NCBI RefSeq assembly: GCF_003589595.1
Contig: NW_020653993.1
Location: 4,472,963-4,536,962, forward strand
Source of the DNA: Hyposmocoma kahamanoa
Lineage: Eukaryota > Arthropoda > Insecta > Lepidoptera > Cosmopterigidae
DNA length: 64,000 nt
Direction of reading: 5' to 3'
Shown here piece by piece: positions 43,281 through 55,215 of this stretch. The notes below the pieces were generated by a model. That model had not been told where the DNA came from. It saw only the letters and a list, made by a program, of their open reading frames with translations, and did no database searches. The position numbers and the translations under genes were made by a program. How positions within the stretch are numbered: the stretch's first letter is position 1; the number at the start of each line of letters is the position of its first letter.

Positions 43281-43460
43281 TGGATATCGTCTTTTTTGAT
43301 GAAAGTATGTATATTTTTTACGGACACACAAAATATTTGAGTAACTGTACTGTATACCACCGTCATGATACCAGTCTCCTTAAACTTTTCTCTGAGAGAA
43401 ACCCGAGAACCTAAACGGTACATAGATCGAATTGCTGGTTTTTGTAATACAAATATTTTT
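43281..43460 (-). mobile_element. CR1/L2-like LINE ORF2 fragment
   Basis: Close match to about 3745-3925 of the intact LINE: CATGATACCAGTCTCCTTAA, ACTTTTCTCTGAGAGA and CGGTACATAGATCGAATTGC against CGGTACACAGAACGAATCGC. It is short and truncated at both ends. Confidence 0.85.
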
Positions 43461-43565
43461 TTTCAAACAAAACTGAGGGCATGCATACTTAGATTTGAAA
43501 CATATAATTATATTTAGTATATTACTTTGGGCATTTAGTTTGTAATTTGGGCATTTCCTCTAATA

Positions 43566-43796
43566 TAATAATAATAATAAACGCACAGACTCATACCCCC
43601 GCACTAGGGAAATCCTTTATTGCGGGTACCATGGACATACACATAGCTAGACAACCACAAATTACACCCAAACTTACGAGCTAAAATAAATAAAGGCCAT
43701 ACGAATATTTTTCCCGGTCTGAGAATCGAACCCGAGACCTCTACCTGGGAGTCCAGTATGGTAACTGTTCCGCCACGGAGGCAGTTAAGTCCTTAT
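43566..43796 (-). repeat. Family A SINE
   Basis: A - strand copy with a (TAA)n tail at the low end, CCCCGCACTAGGGAAATCC, an extra CTAG in ACATAGCTAGACAACC, and the head ending CGCCACGGAGGCAGTT. Confidence 0.9.
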
Positions 43797-43802
43797 GTGG
43801 GT

Positions 43803-43960
43803 TGCTGGATCGTAAGAGATCGCAAAGATCTGAGAGCGCTGTCACTCCACCCGTCCCTATATAATGTTGACAACCCATGTGCCCGTAGTTTCACCAGCTG
43901 CTTTATCCTTTAAAACCGGAACACAGTAATGCTCGCCTTACCGCATGGCGGCAGAAATAA
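43803..43960 (-). repeat. Family B repeat, truncated at a microsatellite
   Basis: Runs from GATCGCAAAGATCTGAG to ATGGCGGCAGAAATAATAAT, where an (AAT)n array replaces the rest. The copy at 60325-60600 has an AT-rich insertion at the same point. Confidence 0.8.
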
Positions 43961-45124
43961 TAATAATAATAATATTTTTTATTGAGTCCATACAATTGTA
44001 TGGTATCTTAAAATTACGTGACATTATTACACAAGGAACATATTGAGATACGTTCGAACTTTAGCTTTCGTACTAGTTTTAAATAAAACTGTATGACAGA
44101 ATCTACATCACACCTCGGACACTCCATACAATGATCGAAAGTTGTTTACCTACTACTACTACATACAGCACGGCGCTATCTGCACACGTGCAAATGTGTA
44201 CGAGAAGTGGCAGGGTTACCCATTACTATCTTGTACAATTACGTGGTCAGAGCGGCAACATGGCGAAAATTCTAGCGCGAATCTGTTATCTATAAATCTA
44301 TTAATAAAATCCTAATAATTACACATGTTCATTAGTATTTATATCAATATAATATTATGTTTTTTATTAATTCACTAACTAGAACAATCGTGAAGGATTA
44401 TTTAAAAAAATAGATTTAAAAGAACCTAAAATGTTATATTTTTAAATACTCACATATTTACACATATACACAGGTACTTTTAAATACTCGTAAGGTAACC
44501 AAGTCATTTGAAATTGCGTGTCCAACTTTGTCATTACTTAGTTAATAATTATATTCACTACATATTTATCGGCAATACAAATTGAAAATTTGAGAACGTT
44601 GTCTACTATATTACAGTACAATAAGTCTGTATAATATTTACTCTGCACTAAACAAATGAAGAAAACAATAACTGAATGAGTCTTCAGACATAAGTTTTTT
44701 CACTTACATCGTTTCATCTTTCGGAAAACGAAAGAATTGTTACTTTTTGTTTTTTGGCTACGTCTTCTTCTGAATTTAGTTACAAACATTATAATGCCAC
44801 ACGTTCTAAATGGTAAAAGTATACAAGCAAAAATGCTGCTCTCCATGTCATTACTAACGTAATCGACAATTTTGCGAAATTGAGTTATTAACATATTTGG
44901 AATCCGCAAAACGGGATGTATAACACCCTAGAAGCGGTTTATTTATATCTTTTTTAGTTTCAGTTTTATTTTTAAGCAAAATCAGGGTAATTGACATTCA
45001 AATTAAAAAAAATAATACTTTAGGTGCCCAGTATCTGGAAAGTTATCAAATTAGTTATGAGAAATACAGCAGAATAGGTGTCGTCCTTCCTTGGACGAAC
45101 TCTTTCACAACGAGCTGCTATTAG
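43961..45124. other. Intron 4, mostly unrecognised
   Basis: The segment after the (AAT)n array (from 43975) contains the palindrome CCATACAATTGTATGG (43988-44003). A scrap of family B (TTGGACGAACTCTTTCACAA) lies near 45090-45120. Confidence 0.4.
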
Positions 45125-45315
45125 AGTCTGACGGCCTCCAGAGGCTGGCACACCGGTTTACATGGTGTCACCATCTCTGAGGTCCCGGATTCGATCCCCG
45201 GCCGTGTCAGTGTAGAAAACGAACTTTTCTATATTGTCTCGGGTGTTTGTGGTACCGTCGTTGTTTTCCACTTTGGGATCAGAGCAACATCTGATAATAA
45301 ATAATAATAATATAA
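45125..45315 (+). repeat. Family F tRNA-derived SINE
   Basis: GACGGCCTCCAGAGGCTGGC, B box GGATTCGATCCCCGG, TTTTCTATATTGTCTCGGG, TTTGGGATCAGAGCAACAT, then a (TAA)n tail. It is the counterpart of 22080-22275. Confidence 0.75.
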
Positions 45316-46824
45316 TATAAAGCACAAACTCAAAGTAACCATCATCCCTGGAATTTCGAAAATAGCTACTGAGAACATTTACGTCTATCACAATTCACAG
45401 TTGAAGCATGACATACAATGCGTATCCGTATTACCATATAGAACTATTGTGTACGCAGTGTCTAATATATTGTATTATATATTTGGTAATATAATGTAAT
45501 ATTGTATTACCTATCTCTCACAAGAAAGGTCTTGTTTCACGTCTGTCTAAATCTTGTACTCGAAGTTAACATTGCCGTTGGGAATTGTTGTTGCTTCCTT
45601 TCACATCAAATCCATTCTTGTTGTGGTTTAGTGAGGGGAAACCAACGTGTCATTTATTAGGTAACATACAAAAATATGCCAGTGACAACTAAAGAAGAAG
45701 ATCAAAGTATAAAGGGAAAGAATGAAAGTGCAGGTGTAGGTCAAGGAGCTGACCATGAACCTTGAGAAATGGAGGAGGCTACACCGACAAGAGCCTGGCT
45801 CTTAAATAGGATAATGATACAAAAAATGCCTTATATTTAACAACCAAACTACCACACACGTATACGATGCTTACACTTTATTGTTAATATTAAGGTCATT
45901 CAGGATCTATGCAGCCCATCAGACCATTAATTATTGATCTTTTGTCATCTAAGTTAAAGAAATGAAGAATTCTCCTGTCTTCTACTGTTTTAATGTCATC
46001 TATTTGTGGCATTTCCCTTCCCAGTATGGAGTTTCCGCCCATCAAAGGGTAATTAATATTGGGTAATCAGGTGTAAGGAGATTTGAAACAGAATCTACAT
46101 TATCTGCTCTCTCTCAGATTTAAATTGAACATGTGTTTATTCAAGCCTCAGAGTCTTGTTAACGCTCTAATCAATATTATGATGAAATTTCTGCCCAGTG
46201 GCAGAATTTCTCAATAGTTGTAGCACAGTAGGCATTAACCAATGCTTTAGAGTGTTCAAGACCATTGCTCCGTACCGAGAGACATATGTGCTCTCGTTAA
46301 CACTACACACAACTCTTTTTCTTCTTTTTGTCACATCTTATCTGCCCACGTATTTGAAAATACATTTATGGTGTTTTTCGTTACATTAGTACAATTTTCT
46401 ATGGCCCAATTCCCGTACGATAACGGATTTGTCACAATATAGAAATTTTGGCAATAACATGACGAGTATCGGTCGCAAACAGCTTTTGTCATGCTCATAA
46501 TCTCATGATGTACATAAGTTGAGCTTCAGAGCTCGACATACAACGAGATCGGAGACAGTAAAGAAGAATGTTACGGAGTGGTTCCATTTTCTTTGGATTA
46601 CATACAATGTTGACATAATTATAATTACACAAGGATGGGTTTCGATGTTTACACTCACATGTATCAAAACTGACTCCATAGCTTTGAATAAAATTTTATT
46701 GTGTGAAAAGAAATCTTTTCGATTTCGTTTTCAACAAAACCGTAAAAACGAAATGTGTTTTAATAGATATTTAAAAAAATCTTTAAACATAGCATCTCTG
46801 TTGACACCGTAAAGACTGGATAAT
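45316..46824. other. Intron 4, nothing recognised
   Basis: No domain or repeat that I can support. Open frames at 46198-46389 and 46519-46812 have no recognised features. Confidence 0.4.
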
Positions 46825-46915
46825 AGAATTAAAGTGTAATGGACTCGAAACGTTGGTTTGTTTCAAAGAACAAATATACACGTTTTAGATCCGAAAAAAT
46901 TGTTTTATCTCCTTT
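46825..46915 (+). mobile_element. Penelope-like terminal fragment, diverged
   Basis: GGACTCGAAACGTTGGTTTG, AAGAACAAATATACACG and AGATCCGAAAAAATTG parallel the termini at 30835-31085. Confidence 0.5.
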
Positions 46916-47504
46916 AAATAACAATCGCAAAAACCTAAAAACTCGATAGACTTAAGATATATTTTGTGATCATGAAAAATACCACATTGTTTCGAAATCT
47001 AGAAACTATGGCAACGTAAATTCCGTAACTAAAAATTTACATTCTTAGATACCACCCAGACAAGAAACACTAAGATTAATAAAAAAAATGTCTTCCACAT
47101 TATCCATTAACTTAACAAACCAATCAATATTTTTTTGAATTATTAACTGTTACAACAACATTATCAAAATTAAAAATATCGTAAAAATGAAAGTGCCCAT
47201 CCCTAATGTCCTTAGAGATTTTTCCTGAACCATTAAATTTAATCATATTACGTCAGCATTCAATTTCGTTGAGGTGTTAAGCTTTTTAATCCATTTGAAC
47301 GAAACGGGTATGTCACCCACGGGGTCGATACAATTACGGTTCAAATTAAAAATGATGTTTATTAGGTATTCACTGGTTTTGAAATGATTTTGGTAGGTTA
47401 GAATGTATTTACAAACGTTACACTAGGTACAGGCAATACATTCATGTAATATAGATAGATAACTATGTGGTAAATGATATATTACATTATTCATTCCATT
47501 GCTG
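46916..47504. other. Intron 4, nothing recognised
   Basis: AT-rich sequence. Confidence 0.4.
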
Positions 47505-47670
47505 GGTCAGGTCTCCTCTAAGCTGAGGGTTGGTTGAGAGGTTCACACGTTTTCCAAGCTGGGAATTTTTGAAGTTAATGCTAATGGTAATATGCTGCTT
47601 CAGGGATTCGAAGCATCCACCTCGCTAACTGAGAAGCAATCGTTTGCCCGACGATTAAGCACGAAAGTAT
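47505..47670 (-). repeat. Family G tRNA-derived repeat
   Basis: CATTGCTGGGTCAGGTCTCC, then CTGCTTCAGGGATTCGAAGC and a decayed tRNA-like end. It is related to 24339-24860. Confidence 0.5.
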
Positions 47671-47716
47671 TGAATATACTTTAAAATGTAGTCATCCATT
47701 GATTATTGTTGATAAC

Positions 47717-47928
47717 TAACTGTCTCCGTGGTCGAACGGTAATCATGCCGGACTGCCACGCAGAGGTACCAGGTTCGATTCCCGGGCTGGAAGAAATATT
47801 TGTATGGCCTACATTTATTTCTCTCGTGAGTTTGGGTATAATTTGTGGTTGTCTATGTGTGTGTCCATGGCACCCGCGACACAGGGTTTCCCTAGTGCGG
47901 GGCTATGTTGAGTGTGAGCGTTATTGTT
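47717..47928 (+). repeat. Family A SINE, well preserved
   Basis: AACTGTCTCCGTGGTCGAAC, B box GGTTCGATTCCCGGG, and an intact body to CCTAGTGCGGGGCTATGTTG and GCGTTATT. Confidence 0.92.
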
Positions 47929-49212
47929 GATAAAAGCACTGGCGGTATACATTCTTACATACATTATGTTTTATTTATATGCATTATTTATGTATTATCA
48001 TGTCAATCATAGACACAAGAAGTAATAGCATTAAAGCCTATTTTTAGGATCATGTAAGACGATAAAATCTTTTTCCTCCTCGATCTTCTTTCATGACGAT
48101 GTTTTGTAGGTTTGATTTTAATTAAGTAAAATTGTATTTAAAACAGAACGTAAATATTTTAAAACAGTCCTGAAAACCTAAAACATGGTCCCCTGAAAAA
48201 GGTTCGTAATGTCGCTTACTCCCTTTCTACAAAGCACCGAAGGTTGAATTATAAAAACAACGTTCATATGAACCACTGATCACATATACCAGGACATCTC
48301 TAACGGGCGCAGTGGCGGTGTTCTTTGCGATTTAAAGCTCTGAGTGGTAATGCAACTACTATGGATAGGCGTGTCGTTTAAGACACAGTGACTTCTTCGT
48401 CCAGTGAAAGAAAGTAGTTAAATGTCTTAGGTACAAACAATTTTCAACTATAAAGATTTTATTCCTAAAAACGTCCCTTCCTAATGTGGGTATAATAGTG
48501 GTCTCTCACTTGGTAACACTGTTAGCGAGTTAACCGCTCACGCGATACATGCAGCCGTAGACGCATACCACACCTAGAGGTGCCGGTGATAATTTTATAC
48601 CGATTTATCGGATATCGAAGTTATAGTAGGTAAAAGAACTAATATTAATTGCTATTTCGGTAACTACTCTAGCAAACCATAAAGTTTTTAATGCCTGGGT
48701 CTGTCATTTAAAAAAAAATAAACGACTTCAAAAATACGTCACGACAATCGTGTGCGCTATTGTTTGGGCTGGTGATTTCGGTGTTTATTTATTGAAAACA
48801 TACCGTAAGTAGCGTTTTTTAAGTTAACCCTGAATATAAATGTTTATAAACTATACTTTAAGGAGTAATTTCATGGTAAACGTTAGAACCACGCAAACGG
48901 AATATTATCATATTTATCCAAGTACACCAAAAATTTCATTAGTGCTTTGTAAGTGCAGGATTTGCGGTGTATTACTGCATTTTATTTGAGATGTTTTTGT
49001 TGGTAATACGGAGGGTATTTATTTAGCAATGCAGAATAATAATTTTTATTTATAAAAACTTGTATTTAAACTAAATGCTTTTCTAATTTGCGAAACCAAA
49101 TAGCCGCCATTTTGCGGTAAGAGGAGCGCATCGCGTGAGCGGTTATGTAAATCAAAATTAATTAAGCCCTTCTCGTCTGGCCTGTTTAGAAACAGATTAT
49201 CTTTTGTTTCAG
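47929..49212. other. End of intron 4
   Basis: A diverged repeat at 48105-48235 is an inverted relative of 19395-19535, and a family B 3' fragment lies at 48296-48415 (ACGGGCGCAGTGGCGGTG, GGATAGGCGTGTCG). The rest is unrecognised. Confidence 0.45.
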
Positions 49213-49304
49213 ATCACATGGGTAGACAGCAATGCTGGAGTCATCACTCAAGGAGTCTCCTACAGTGTTGAAGCTTTACCAGACGGGCAGCGATTTACGG
49301 CTAG
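49213..49304 (+). CDS. rst/kirre: Rst/Kirre-like receptor, exon 5 (Ig domain 2)
   Basis: Acceptor TTTTGTTTCAG|ATCACA and donor GCTAG|GTTAGT; 92 bases, phase 0 in and phase 2 out. It encodes residues 185-214: ITWVDSNAGVITQGVSYSVE, then ALPDGQRFTA. W187 is the Ig2 core tryptophan in the AEITW motif completed across the exon 4-5 junction. Confidence 0.95.
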
Positions 49305-49733
49305 GTTAGTATTACAAGATGATGCTTTAAACTCCTAAAGTCTGCAACCGACAAATACCTTTCACACATTCGTAAAGATGATTAGTTGGAAAATTTACCT
49401 TGGACGGCGTAAAGGATTGTCTGCATTGCTTAGTCAGAGAGTTAAAGGGTTAGGTTGCTTGCCAAATAGAATATATGCCTAATAGGACAGTCAAAAGAAA
49501 GGAACCAAAATGAGGTAGTCCAATTACGAACTCAGTGTACCAGCGGTTTCTCGAACAGACCAATTTAGGAAAACGAACTTTTGTTTATTGATACCGATGT
49601 TCTGAGTACTGCTCAGACTGAACTGTGGAACGAAAATAATTTCTTCACTCTAGTACAAGTTCGACTCTGTTGACAGAAGTATCAACAAGCAATTTCCAAT
49701 GAATAAATTGTAAATATGTATGTTGCTTTATAG

Positions 49734-49842
49734 GTCCATATTGAAGATGACACCGAAGCAGGAGAATCACAATCAAACGTATACTTGTCAAGCACAAAAC
49801 ACTGCCGACAGGGCCTACAGAGCTGCTAGTATACAGATTGAG
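49734..49842 (+). CDS. rst/kirre: Rst/Kirre-like receptor, exon 6 (end of Ig domain 2)
   Basis: Acceptor TTTATAG|GTCCAT and donor GAG|GTAAGT; 109 bases, completing the split R215 codon and ending in phase 0. It encodes residues 215-251: RSILKMTPKQENHNQTYTCQ, then AQNTADRAYRAASIQIE. C233 pairs with C174. NHNQT includes a possible N-glycosylation site (N228-Q-T). CQAQNTADR is diagnostic for Rst/Kirre. Intron 5 (429 bases) is the only short intron here. Confidence 0.95.
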
Positions 49843-51904
49843 GTAAGTCATTGACTCAATAATGTCTTATCTACATAATTTTGCAAGTTATTAATTCTTT
49901 TGACAGTGGATATTTAAGCACGACACGCGTAAAGCGCGAGTGTTGATAATGTTGTTTTAGAACTACACCAATTTATGAATGACGGCTTAATGTGACTTTA
50001 TGAAAGTCCTGGTTTAATTTTTAAATACTACAAGTAATTACGAACAATTTGATCTAATAATGTTAATTATGGAAACTCGATACCTTAATGTAGTAGTAAT
50101 GTAATAGTAATGCAAGACAATTAGTCTGACTGATGGATAGATTGCCCAGTCATCAATAAATATTTTGAGCTATTTTAAACTACGAAAAAAGTAATATTGT
50201 AACTATGGGTCTACCATAATCTTTCAAAAAACAATCTGATTTCAATGAAAGCTCACTGTAACAAACCTGTCAACCAAGTTATATATTATTCTTAGAGCAA
50301 TAGGAAGAACGAATGATTTCCCAAGATTGTCTATACCTTGCTAAAAATACGAAAGAAATTACGCCACATGAAATGTTTTATACGCCATTTCGTTATTTTT
50401 TGCTGGTACAGTATTATAAAGACAAAATATTAGCTTTATATGAGTAAGTTGGAAAACTTAATATAAAACTCAACATTCAAATGTTGAGCTTCAAAATGGC
50501 TTCCACTTAGTTACACATTTGATAAACAAGGCAAGTAACTTTTGATTATTTTAGGGTCTTGTACTTGAATAGCACATTTAAAACTCATTAAAATTAGTCC
50601 CAGTTAAAGATTTTCTTTAGAGGTTTATGTGGCACGTACAAGTGTCCGAACTTTTGACACTTTTAAATTGTCAAGGATCTTTTTAAATGTGGAATACGCG
50701 TCTCACATACAGACCGTACACGTACAGACAATACACATCCCAAAAATAAGGCATATGATGATTCAATATTCAAAAGTATTTATTACATCTCGACTTTTGT
50801 CAGATTGGTTATTGGTACAAAGCCATGCAATATTCGTACACAAAAAGAGTAAAAATATTTTTTTTTTAGATAACGCACACAGATACACGTAAACAAAAAA
50901 CAAACAATAAATAAGTACTTAATGCGAAACTACAGTATGTTATTCCAACCTACATCATGTAGATTTACGTTTCAAAAGCTTCTTACATATTCGAGATGCC
51001 GAGAAATCTCGAGCATATTATATGCTGTAAACAAAAAAGGGATCGAATTTCACAGAAAAAACAAAATACAAAATAAGGGAGGATTTGTGGATTGTGGACT
51101 TAAGATTCCACACTATTATTATGAAAAGCAATATTTTTATAGGGATAACTAAATCCAATAAAGGAGGTGAAATTTTACCGCAGGCTCAGCGTGTGATGTT
51201 TCAAATGGGATTTTAGAAAATATCTGGGGGTCTACTCTCGATCTCCGTCTGACATCAATCAAAAAACAATACTTGACCAAATGAAAAAGACGCGTGATGC
51301 GAATGATGCGTCATACTTGATACTTGTCTTTTAATTTTGTCGAATATTACTTATTTGACAGTAATTGTTTCGGACGGATGTCGGTAGATTTGGTAATCGC
51401 TCATTTTATGCAGCTTTACAAAATGAATTCTTATAAATTGACCTTTAATTCTTTATTGAGCATCACAGTCGTATTATGACAAAACACTTTACCACGTTTC
51501 GTTTTAGGGTCCATTTAAAACCAGAGTCACAGTCGGCTGTGGCTTTAACTGAATGAGATCCTTTTGCGTATGCCACAACCGCACAAATTAGACCCTCAAT
51601 AATAAAATGACCAAATTCGAAACATAAAATGTTTAGATATGACATAATAAAAAAAGTTACTAACGAAACACGTTATGGTGCCGTTAGGTCGTACAGCTGG
51701 ATCGGTTAGAGTTGTTGAACAGTTATCAGGAATATGCTATTTACACATGGTTTGGTATATAATATAATACAAAAGTGAAAATATGTATATTATATATCTT
51801 TGGTGTACTCGATGAGAAAATGGCCTATGAACCGACCATTGAGTTGAACGAGTAACCTCTCAGTAGATATCGAGTTCTTAGGTTTTCGCGATTGTTACTC
51901 ATAG
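49843..51904. other. Intron 6, first part, nothing recognised
   Basis: AT-rich, with open frames at 50629-50892 and 50922-51152 that lack any domain. Confidence 0.4.
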
Positions 51905-52160
51905 GAAATGAAACTATTTTTCCGGATTTAAATCGCATATATTTGTTTTTTTAAACAAACCGACGTTTCGGTCCCTTTACAGGTCCCATGGTCACGGTTG
52001 ACTGAGGTGGTACAGTCTTCAACCAGTTATGTCTAATATTGATGCAAACCACCATATTTTTTTCACTATTGTTACAATAATTATTAATTAAATACCTTAT
52101 TTTTAATTTTACAAAGAAAACATTCCAATTTACGCTATATTAAGTTTTACAAATTATTTT
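51905..52160 (-). mobile_element. Penelope-like element terminal sequence
   Basis: Reverse complement of 30835-31085 (CCGACGTTTCGGTCCCTTTA, CACGGTTGACTGAGGTGGTA, AGTTATGTCTAATATTGATG). It lies downstream of the Penelope-like ORF and in the same orientation. Confidence 0.7.
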
Positions 52161-52249
52161 ATTGAATGAATTTTTATTAAGTTCAATTTATTATTAATTA
52201 TTAATAGAAATTAGTATAAACTAAAACATATTAATTAGTACTGCAGTCT

Positions 52250-52736
52250 TATGTCTGTTTGGGATTTTTCATTAGAGGAAATACTGGATCCCAAACTGGT
52301 GGTGCGGAGAAATCATCTTCCCTGTTGAAATTAGGATGTATTTAATTTCAATGGCCTCTCGCAGCATCCTTGGTAGATAACGGACTTATTTTGCAAGGAC
52401 CTGGGGTTTGTCAAACTTCATTGAATGTGTAGGTTTATCCATGACATGCTCGCAGACTGCAGACTTGTTTACGCGACGGTGTTTGACATCAGCTATATGT
52501 TCTTTGACGCCGGACTTTGACGACGTTCCTGCATCCTGTAAGGGGATGTTACATTTCACGGGTCTCAAGAGCTGAGAAATCTTCCTCAGGGGCTTGAAAT
52601 AGGTCTTGATAGATGCACGCCTGAAGACCCTTCCGATCTTGTCTGTAACACCTCTCACGTAAGGTAAGATGGCAGATCTTCGCTCGACTGTTGGTGGTTT
52701 CACGTGACCATGGGACCTGTAAAGGGCCCGAAACAT
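52250..52736 (-). pseudogene. Penelope-like element C-terminal fragment, GIY-YIG core deleted
   Basis: The frame at 52386-52736 reads LPYVRGVTDKIGRVFRRASI, then LRKISQLLRPVKCNIPLQDA, a short odd stretch, then VKEHIADVKHRRVNKSAVCE and HVMDKPTHSMKFDKPQVLAK. Beyond a stop, homology continues (RYLPRMLREAIEIK, near 52375-52335). In Penelope-like elements a GIY-YIG endonuclease lies between these blocks. Here its core (the YxI...YIGxT part) is missing, as if deleted in frame. The reverse transcriptase is absent. Confidence 0.7.
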
Positions 52737-52787
52737 CGGTTTGTTTGAAAAAACAAATATACGCGATTTAAATCCGGAAAAATACTC
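52705..52787 (+). mobile_element. Inverted terminal piece of the Penelope-like element
   Basis: CACGTGACCATGGGACCTG, GGGCCCGAAACATCGGTTTG and AAATCCGGAAAAATAC: the same terminal module as at 30960-31075 but opposite to the adjacent ORF. It abuts the truncated 5' end of the fragment. Confidence 0.7.
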
Positions 52788-53387
52788 TCAGTAGAGTTTA
52801 TTAATATTTTTAATCCAGGTCATTGTATCACTGATGATTTCAAGGATGAGAGCGGTGAGCGGCACGATTTAATATGCTAGCTCATAGGTTTGCTCGTTGT
52901 AGTAATGAAGCCAAATTAACATTATTTAAATTCTTGGTTCCCAAACTTTTCAGGCGATTAATGACAAACGTTACACATCACGTGATTCACATCACGATTC
53001 ACATCACGCAATAATTACACTGGTTTTTGTCTAATTGTCAATTATTTTGTGCTTTTTTTATGTATCTGTGTTTTTTGTTTCCTCTTATAATCTTTTTTTG
53101 GCTTGCTAAACACTTTATATTGTTTCATGTTGGTGAAAATTCGTAAATGGCATTGGATTACTCATATTTAAGTATACTATAATTGTATTATTTGTCCGTG
53201 AATTTTCCTAAAATGTATAAGTAAATAAAAGAAATTTTTGCCTCACCGCCCACTTAGGCAAGATAAAAAAATTTGGACACCCACCACCACAAAAAATTAT
53301 TGAAAACACGAATTTTTTTATATTAACTTAACAGACAAAAATCACTAGGAAAAAAATTATATATTTGTAGTGTAGTTAATATAGATA
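52788..53387. other. Intron 6, nothing recognised
   Basis: No repeat or domain apart from a short GATTCACATCAC duplication near 52984. Confidence 0.4.
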
Positions 53388-53600
53388 ATTGCCTCCATGA
53401 CCATGATTACCATGGACTGCCACGCAGAGGTCCCAGGTACGATTCCCGGACCGGGTGAGAAATATTTGTTAGGCCATTTATTTCTCTCGTGAGTTTGGGT
53501 GTAATTTGTGGTTGTCTATGTGTGTGTGTCCATGGCACCCGCGACAGAGGCTTTCCCTAGTGGTGGGTTATGTTGAGTGTGTGCGTTATTTATATTATTT
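53388..53600 (+). repeat. Family A SINE
   Basis: ATTGCCTCCATGACCATGAT, B box GGTACGATTCCCGG, GTTTGGGTGTAATTTGTGG and TTTCCCTAGTGGTGGGTTAT. Confidence 0.9.
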
Positions 53601-53714
53601 ATACATTATTATAATTCAGGTTTTTTTTCAAATGCGGTAGTACCCCGTGGATAGCATCAACGCCCCCCATTTGCTTCCAAGACCCATACCGGCCCCCTAG
53701 GACTCTTCTTTTAA

Positions 53715-54013
53715 ACAGATCTGAGGGGCACTGTAACTGGGTCCGTCACCTTGAGACATAAGCTGACAAGTCCCGTGTGTATTTTCACCAGCACCCTAAT
53801 CCTTCAAAATTGAAACACAGTATTGGTCACATTACTGAGTGTAATTGTGCGAGACCGCATGATACTAAAGACTAAACTAGTAAGTTTGTGTCGTAATACA
53901 CGTTCAGTGAGTTAGTAGGCGGGGCTAACATGCAGTGATTTACTGCTCGACGGCAGAAATAGGTAAGATGGCAGTACTTTCCTGGACGACCTATTTTACA
54001 AGGAGCTCTACTG
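53715..54013 (-). repeat. Family B repeat with a ~100 bp insertion
   Basis: ACAGATCTGAGGGGCACTG to CAAGGAGCTCTACTGC on the - strand. Bases 53838-53939 are foreign (AGTGTAATTGTGCGAGACC ... CTAACATGCAGTGAT) and lie between two TTACTG sites (53832-53837 and 53940-53945). Confidence 0.85.
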
Positions 54014-54059
54014 CTTTTTACATTGCTGTTGCTTGAAAATGACTTTTTTCGAATTATGT

Positions 54060-54170
54060 CACTTTATCGCGATTGCTATATATTGGAAATGAAAGTATTT
54101 TTTAGGATCTAATTTGCGTAATCTTGTCTTTTCCATAAAAACATCGTTTCGAGGATTTTACTAATCCCAT
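54060..54170 (-). mobile_element. Penelope-like terminal fragment, diverged
   Basis: ATATTGGAAATGAAAGTATT, TTAGGATCTAATTTGCGTAA, and on the - strand a stem (GGATT...AATCC) followed by TCGAAACGATG. It is related to the termini at 30835 and 51905. Confidence 0.45.
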
Positions 54171-54944
54171 CGTGAGTCAATCCTAACCTTTAGAAAAGAA
54201 CCGATAGTTTCCAAAATTCTCTACCCAATTGTTTTTCATCGAAACAAAAAATTTACCCAGAAACTACCTATAGGTATTTCGCTATAACAATTTGTACCAA
54301 GTCTCAGGATAGATTGGAAAAGTCAACAAACCATTACGACGACCAGTGAGAATTGATACTCGATGTCCACTCCGTGTGTTTCAAACAAGATCTTCTTTGT
54401 TGGTGGTTTCCTTTTATTTGTTGATCCACCCAGTTCATATTGACCCAAAGGGGGTCCCCACTATACGTAAGGCGGAAAAGGGTCGGCTATACGAGAGTAG
54501 AATAACTAAAAAGGCTTCAGAACAATACCAGTATGTTAACTGTACGTGATAGTGCAGCCTGAGAAAAAGAATTTCCTGGACTTCGTTTTTGTTGATAATA
54601 CACATACAGCCATATACGCTATCTAATAAGATATATTTTTATTATCAACACGCTTGTCTCCCAGTGGGAAGGATCCGTACCCATAAGTTTATACCATAAA
54701 CGTATATATACATATACAGGGTGCAAATAAATTAGGTACGGCTACTTTAACAGCCAATTATTGTCTGTCTTTTTTGAAGACAGAGAAAAGTTTTATAAAA
54801 TTTGAAATAGTCATGAAGTTGTTGTCGTCAGTTTTATCTATGGATTACGAAAAAAGATAAAATTTTGCCAAAAAATTTCTGAATTGTGAATGTTACGACG
54901 TTCTAATGATTATCACGATCAGCCTTCTAGAATCGAAATCAATT
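54171..54944. other. Intron 6, nothing recognised
   Basis: The open frame at 54346-54549 has no recognised domain. Confidence 0.4.
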
Positions 54945-55215
54945 TTAATAAGAATAGGCGGATTTCATTATCTATATTGAATTAAAATGAAAAACTTTAA
55001 AATATGTCTCCTTTTTTAAAAGCCAGTTCTAAATGTTAGGGTATGTATGTATGAACTTAGAAAAAATAGCAATTCAAATGAGCCTATGCTAAACAGTTGA
55101 ACAAATAATGGGCCGCTGATGATTTAAATGAAACTAATTCGGCTATTTATAGCATAAGCGTGACCAATATTCAGTCAATAGTCGATAGAATATTTATCGA
55201 CTGCAATCACAAGCT
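54945..55215 (+). repeat. Dispersed repeat of unknown family, copy 2
   Basis: Diverged match to 2885-3175. A scrap of the non-LTR C-terminus (RLSPNNILNAIAG, about 55470-55510) lies downstream. At the first copy a piece of the same ORF type lies upstream, so the two may belong to one element. Confidence 0.55.

Noticed and set aside
50629..51152. Two consecutive + strand open frames
   Set aside because: AT-rich, low-complexity translations without motifs; likely chance.
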